From: Chryseobacterium indologenes
GTDB taxonomy: Bacteria > Bacteroidota > Bacteroidia > Flavobacteriales > Weeksellaceae
Direction: 5' to 3'
NCBI RefSeq assembly: GCF_018362995.1
Contig: NZ_CP074372.1
Span: forward strand, 1,240,001-1,304,000
Length of the DNA stretch: 64,000 nt
The notes under the pieces were generated by a model, which was not told the DNA's origin, made no database searches, and worked only from the letters and a program-made list of their open reading frames with translations. Of the stretch, positions 61,835-64,000 are shown piece by piece. The position numbers and the translations under genes were made by a program. How positions within the stretch are numbered: position 1 is the stretch's first letter; each line of letters starts with the position of its first letter.

Positions 61835-62177
61835 CAAAAAAACACCATTAAGTGAAATAAAAATTTAATTTATTTACTGAAAACAAGCTAGTTATACATA
61901 ATAATAAAACTTTATGAATAAAAATTTCATTTAAAAAATTGATAAAATACTACTTTTTTCAAACAAAAGGGAATTAAATAAAATACAGTCTTAGAATTCA
62001 ATTTCAAGAATAAATTAGGTGATTTTATAAAACATATTGCTATAACAAACAGAGATTAATAAAATCAGTTTAGTCTTTTTCAGCTTTCCAAAGCATAATT
62101 TATTGTATTTCATAGTTAATTAAACATTTGATTCTAAGAAAAAGTTTGTTTTAGTAAAATAACTGTCTGTCTCACGG

Positions 62178-62199
62178 TTATCCATTTACAAACGGATAA
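62178..62199. promoter_or_regulatory. Operator-like palindrome before the arginase-family gene
   Basis: TTATCCATTT-AC-AAACGGATAA, 22 bases with one mismatch between arms. It lies directly upstream of the -7 box, where the -33 element would be, so a bound protein would block transcription. It shares ACGGATAAT with the operator-like repeat near the XRE gene. Confidence 0.5.
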
Positions 62200-62204
62200 T
62201 TCCG

Positions 62205-62213
62205 TATCTTTGT
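62205..62213 (+). promoter_or_regulatory. -7 promoter box for the arginase-family operon
   Basis: TATCTTTGT, a match to TAnnTTTG, 13 bases before the ATG and right after the palindrome. Confidence 0.55.
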
Positions 62214-62225
62214 GAAAATTCATCT

Positions 62226-63131
62226 ATGAAAAGGAACATCAATATTTTTGAGTTTCCTCTCAATTTGGGACTTACAAAAAAGGAACATGAGACGGAACCC
62301 GGGGTTCGAAAACTTCCGGACTGGCTCAGGAAATTTGATTTTCATCGTAGAATTGCTCCTAAAAAAGTTTTCAGACTTGATGCTCCGGAATATTCCATGG
62401 ATTTTGATGAGGAATCTAATGTAAGAAATGCAGATCTCATTATTGAATACGCCAAAAAACAGACTGAATATATTCTTAAGAATTACGAAAAAAATACATT
62501 CAATATTATCCTGGGCGGTGACTGCAGCATTCTGATTGGAAATGCTGTCGCCTTGAAAAAACTGGGAAACTTCGGACTCTTTTATCTTGACGGCCACACA
62601 GATTTTATCCCACCGGAACTTTCAGAAACCGGAGGTGCTGCAGGAATGGATCTCGCCATCATTACCGGAACCGGACACGAGAAACTGACCAATATTGATG
62701 GTTTAAAGCCCTATTTATCTGAAGAAAATATTTTCTGCTGCGGAAATGCAGAAACAGATGATGAAGAATATGTTAATCAAATTATCAATTCCAATATTCA
62801 TTATTATGATCTTTACCGTCTCAGAGAGAATGGCTTCAGAAAAACCGCTGAAAACTTTCTGAAAATGGTGAATGATAAAGATCTGGACGGTTTTTTCATT
62901 CATTTTGACGTGGATATTCTGAAAGATGAGATAATGTCGGCCGTAGACAGCAGAATGGAAGACGGAATCAGCTATGATGACCTCAGGGAAATGCTAGAAC
63001 CTTTATTTGATAGTCCATTGTGCTTTGGGATAGAGATTACTATTTTAGATCCTGATTATGATGAAAACGGAACGTATACCCAGCCATTTGTAGAGAATTT
63101 AATTCAAATTATAAAAAATAAAGAAGAGTAA
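62226..63131 (+). CDS. Arginase/agmatinase/formimidoylglutamase-family hydrolase
   Basis: 301 residues. Manganese-binding motifs: GGDCS (C100 where most members have His), DGHTD (D122, H124, D126) and HFDVD (D228, D230). The Cys in the first motif is unusual; it is known in DcsB, a hydroxyarginine hydrolase. The substrate could be arginine, agmatine, hydroxyarginine or formiminoglutamate. The next gene starts immediately after the stop codon (TAA then ATG), so the two are translationally linked. It is controlled by the palindrome upstream, as inferred. Confidence 0.85.
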   Translation: MKRNINIFEFPLNLGLTKKEHETEPGVRKLPDWLRKFDFHRRIAPKKVFRLDAPEYSMDFDEESNVRNADLIIEYAKKQTEYILKNYEKNTFNIILGGDCSILIGNAVALKKLGNFGLFYLDGHTDFIPPELSETGGAAGMDLAIITGTGHEKLTNIDGLKPYLSEENIFCCGNAETDDEEYVNQIINSNIHYYDLYRLRENGFRKTAENFLKMVNDKDLDGFFIHFDVDILKDEIMSAVDSRMEDGISYDDLREMLEPLFDSPLCFGIEITILDPDYDENGTYTQPFVENLIQIIKNKEE

Positions 63132-63734
63132 ATGAAGAAGAGTATAAGAAGAACATTCAGAGTTTCCAAATATGTGATTTATAAAGAAACGCTTGTTGAT
63201 TACAAAGAACATTTCTGGTCATTTTTGGGTGCATTTTTCGGGATTGGAATCATTGCATTTATCCAGTCTCATTCGTTAGCGGAAACTGAGAATATATTCC
63301 TGATTGGTTCTTTTGGGGCTTCAAGTGTTCTTATTTATGGAGCCATACAGAGTCCGCTGGCACAGCCCAGAAACCTTGTAGGCGGACATGTGTTGTCTGC
63401 ATTAGTAGGGGTTACAGTCTATCAGTTTGTTCCGCATATTATCTGGCTTTCGGCTCCTTTGGCAGTAGCTTTTTCTATTGTATTGATGCAGTATACCAAA
63501 ACGCTGCATCCACCAGGTGGTGCTACAGCTTTGATTGCTGTAAGTTCTACCGGGAAAATTCCGGAATTGGGATATTGGTATGTCATCTCCCCTGTTCTTT
63601 CCGGATGTATCATTCTGCTGTTGGTAGCTTTATTTTTTAATAATATTACTCCTAACAGAAGCTATCCTACCCACAGCAGATTCATGAGGCTGTTAAGAAA
63701 AAGACATGCACATCCCCACAAAATAAAAAAATAA
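63132..63734 (+). CDS. HPP-family membrane protein
   Basis: 200 residues with about five membrane helices and the signature LHPPGGATAL plus a PRNLVGGHVLSALVGV segment. HPP proteins of plants and cyanobacteria act in nitrite transport; a similar role here is only a suggestion. Basic C-terminus (RKRHAHPHKIKK). Its start directly abuts the arginase-family stop codon. Confidence 0.85.
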   Translation: MKKSIRRTFRVSKYVIYKETLVDYKEHFWSFLGAFFGIGIIAFIQSHSLAETENIFLIGSFGASSVLIYGAIQSPLAQPRNLVGGHVLSALVGVTVYQFVPHIIWLSAPLAVAFSIVLMQYTKTLHPPGGATALIAVSSTGKIPELGYWYVISPVLSGCIILLLVALFFNNITPNRSYPTHSRFMRLLRKRHAHPHKIKK

Positions 63735-63738
63735 AAAG

Positions 63739-64000
63739 ATGAATTGTCTGGAATGTGGCGAGAAAATCATCGGGAGGTCTGATAAAAAGTTTTGCAACGA
63801 TGCCTGCCGGAACGCCTATAACAATAAGCAAAATAAGGATTCTAACAACCTGATGCGGAATGTGAACAACAAACTCCGCAAAAACTACCGAATCCTGATG
63901 GAAATTAATACTGACGGTAAAACAAAAGTGGCCAGGTCCAGACTGGATGGCTTAGGTTTTGATTTTGATTATTTCACCAACCTGAAAGTTTATAAAAACG
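63739..64000 (+). CDS. Zinc-ribbon protein of unknown function, N-terminal part (cut by window edge)
   Basis: The first 87 codons start with MNCLECGEKIIGRSDKKFCN then DACRNAYNNKQ: a C-x2-C ... C-x3-C zinc ribbon like that of DUF2116-type proteins. The rest (NLMRNVNNKLRKNYRILMEI...) is helical and basic. It begins four bases after the HPP gene, so it may belong to the same operon. The end is outside the window. Confidence 0.6.
   Translation, partial: MNCLECGEKIIGRSDKKFCNDACRNAYNNKQNKDSNNLMRNVNNKLRKNYRILMEINTDGKTKVARSRLDGLGFDFDYFTNLKVYKN

Larger units (their letters stand above)
61802..62225. other. 424-base gap before the arginase-family gene
   Basis: Very AT-rich. It contains the minus-strand promoter box of the 61010 gene (TAAATTTG, 61827-61834), the palindrome at 62178-62199 and the plus-strand promoter box at 62205. 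No convincing gene. Confidence 0.5.

Overview
The window is a stretch of chromosome from a member of the Flavobacteriia, most likely Chryseobacterium or a close relative. The evidence is AT-rich DNA, Bacteroidota-type promoters (TAnnTTTG -7 boxes, some with an upstream TTG), few Shine-Dalgarno sites, many MKK-type signal peptides on small beta-barrel outer-membrane proteins, and gene sets typical of that group (rpsF-rpsR-rplI, glgB-glgA-glgC, sucA-sucB, MFS/HlyD/TolC efflux). No rRNA, tRNA, CRISPR array, prophage or insertion sequence was seen. All strand and start choices come from reading the sequence; no database search was possible.

Layout. 1-1085: divergent start of the ATP synthase operon (atpB, cut by the window edge, and a small membrane protein before it) and ffh. 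2.5-7.2 kb: six small outer-membrane beta-barrel genes in tandem on the minus strand, several with their own promoter and terminator. 7.3-12.9 kb: phoH, a SAM hydrolase, a lipoyl E2 acyltransferase, an unknown protein and a ClC channel. 13.1-14.4 kb: ribosomal proteins S6, S18 and L9. 14.7-19.8 kb: an AraC regulator divergent from a TolC/HlyD/MFS export system. 19.9-22.1 kb: two secreted surface-type proteins. 22.3-27.3 kb: aldehyde dehydrogenase, periplasmic thioredoxin, a lipid A-type acyltransferase with a glycosyltransferase, a DEDDh exonuclease and ApaG. 27.4-31.5 kb: sucB and sucA. 31.7-37.7 kb: glycogen genes glgB, glgA, glgC and a START-like protein, with a CBM48-like/esterase gene divergent from them, then an M17 aminopeptidase.

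40.6-52.5 kb is the most interesting part. It is a plus-strand run of amide-bond-forming enzymes: two ATP-grasp ligases, a GCS2-type carboxylate-amine ligase, a class I glutamine amidotransferase and a third ATP-grasp-like protein, with an alpha/beta hydrolase and a small unknown gene that looks frameshifted. It is followed by a membrane protein gene broken by an in-frame amber codon. Then come cyanophycin synthetase (minus strand), cyanophycinase and an isoaspartyl peptidase (plus strand). A carbon reserve (glycogen), a nitrogen reserve (cyanophycin) and an uncharacterised ligase pathway therefore lie within about 20 kb. The product of the ligase cluster cannot be read from sequence; a small peptide, or tailoring of an amide metabolite, is the reasonable inference.

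52.6-64 kb: a YtxH-like protein, a methyltransferase, three related bacterial-PH/SHOCT proteins with a GNAT acetyltransferase among them, hisS, an HRDC protein, a short SSB, an XRE regulator, a secreted PL7 alginate lyase, a surface-type protein, an arginase-family hydrolase with an unusual metal ligand, an HPP-family membrane protein and the start of a zinc-ribbon protein. Imperfect inverted repeats made of short degenerate repeats occur in several gaps between genes.
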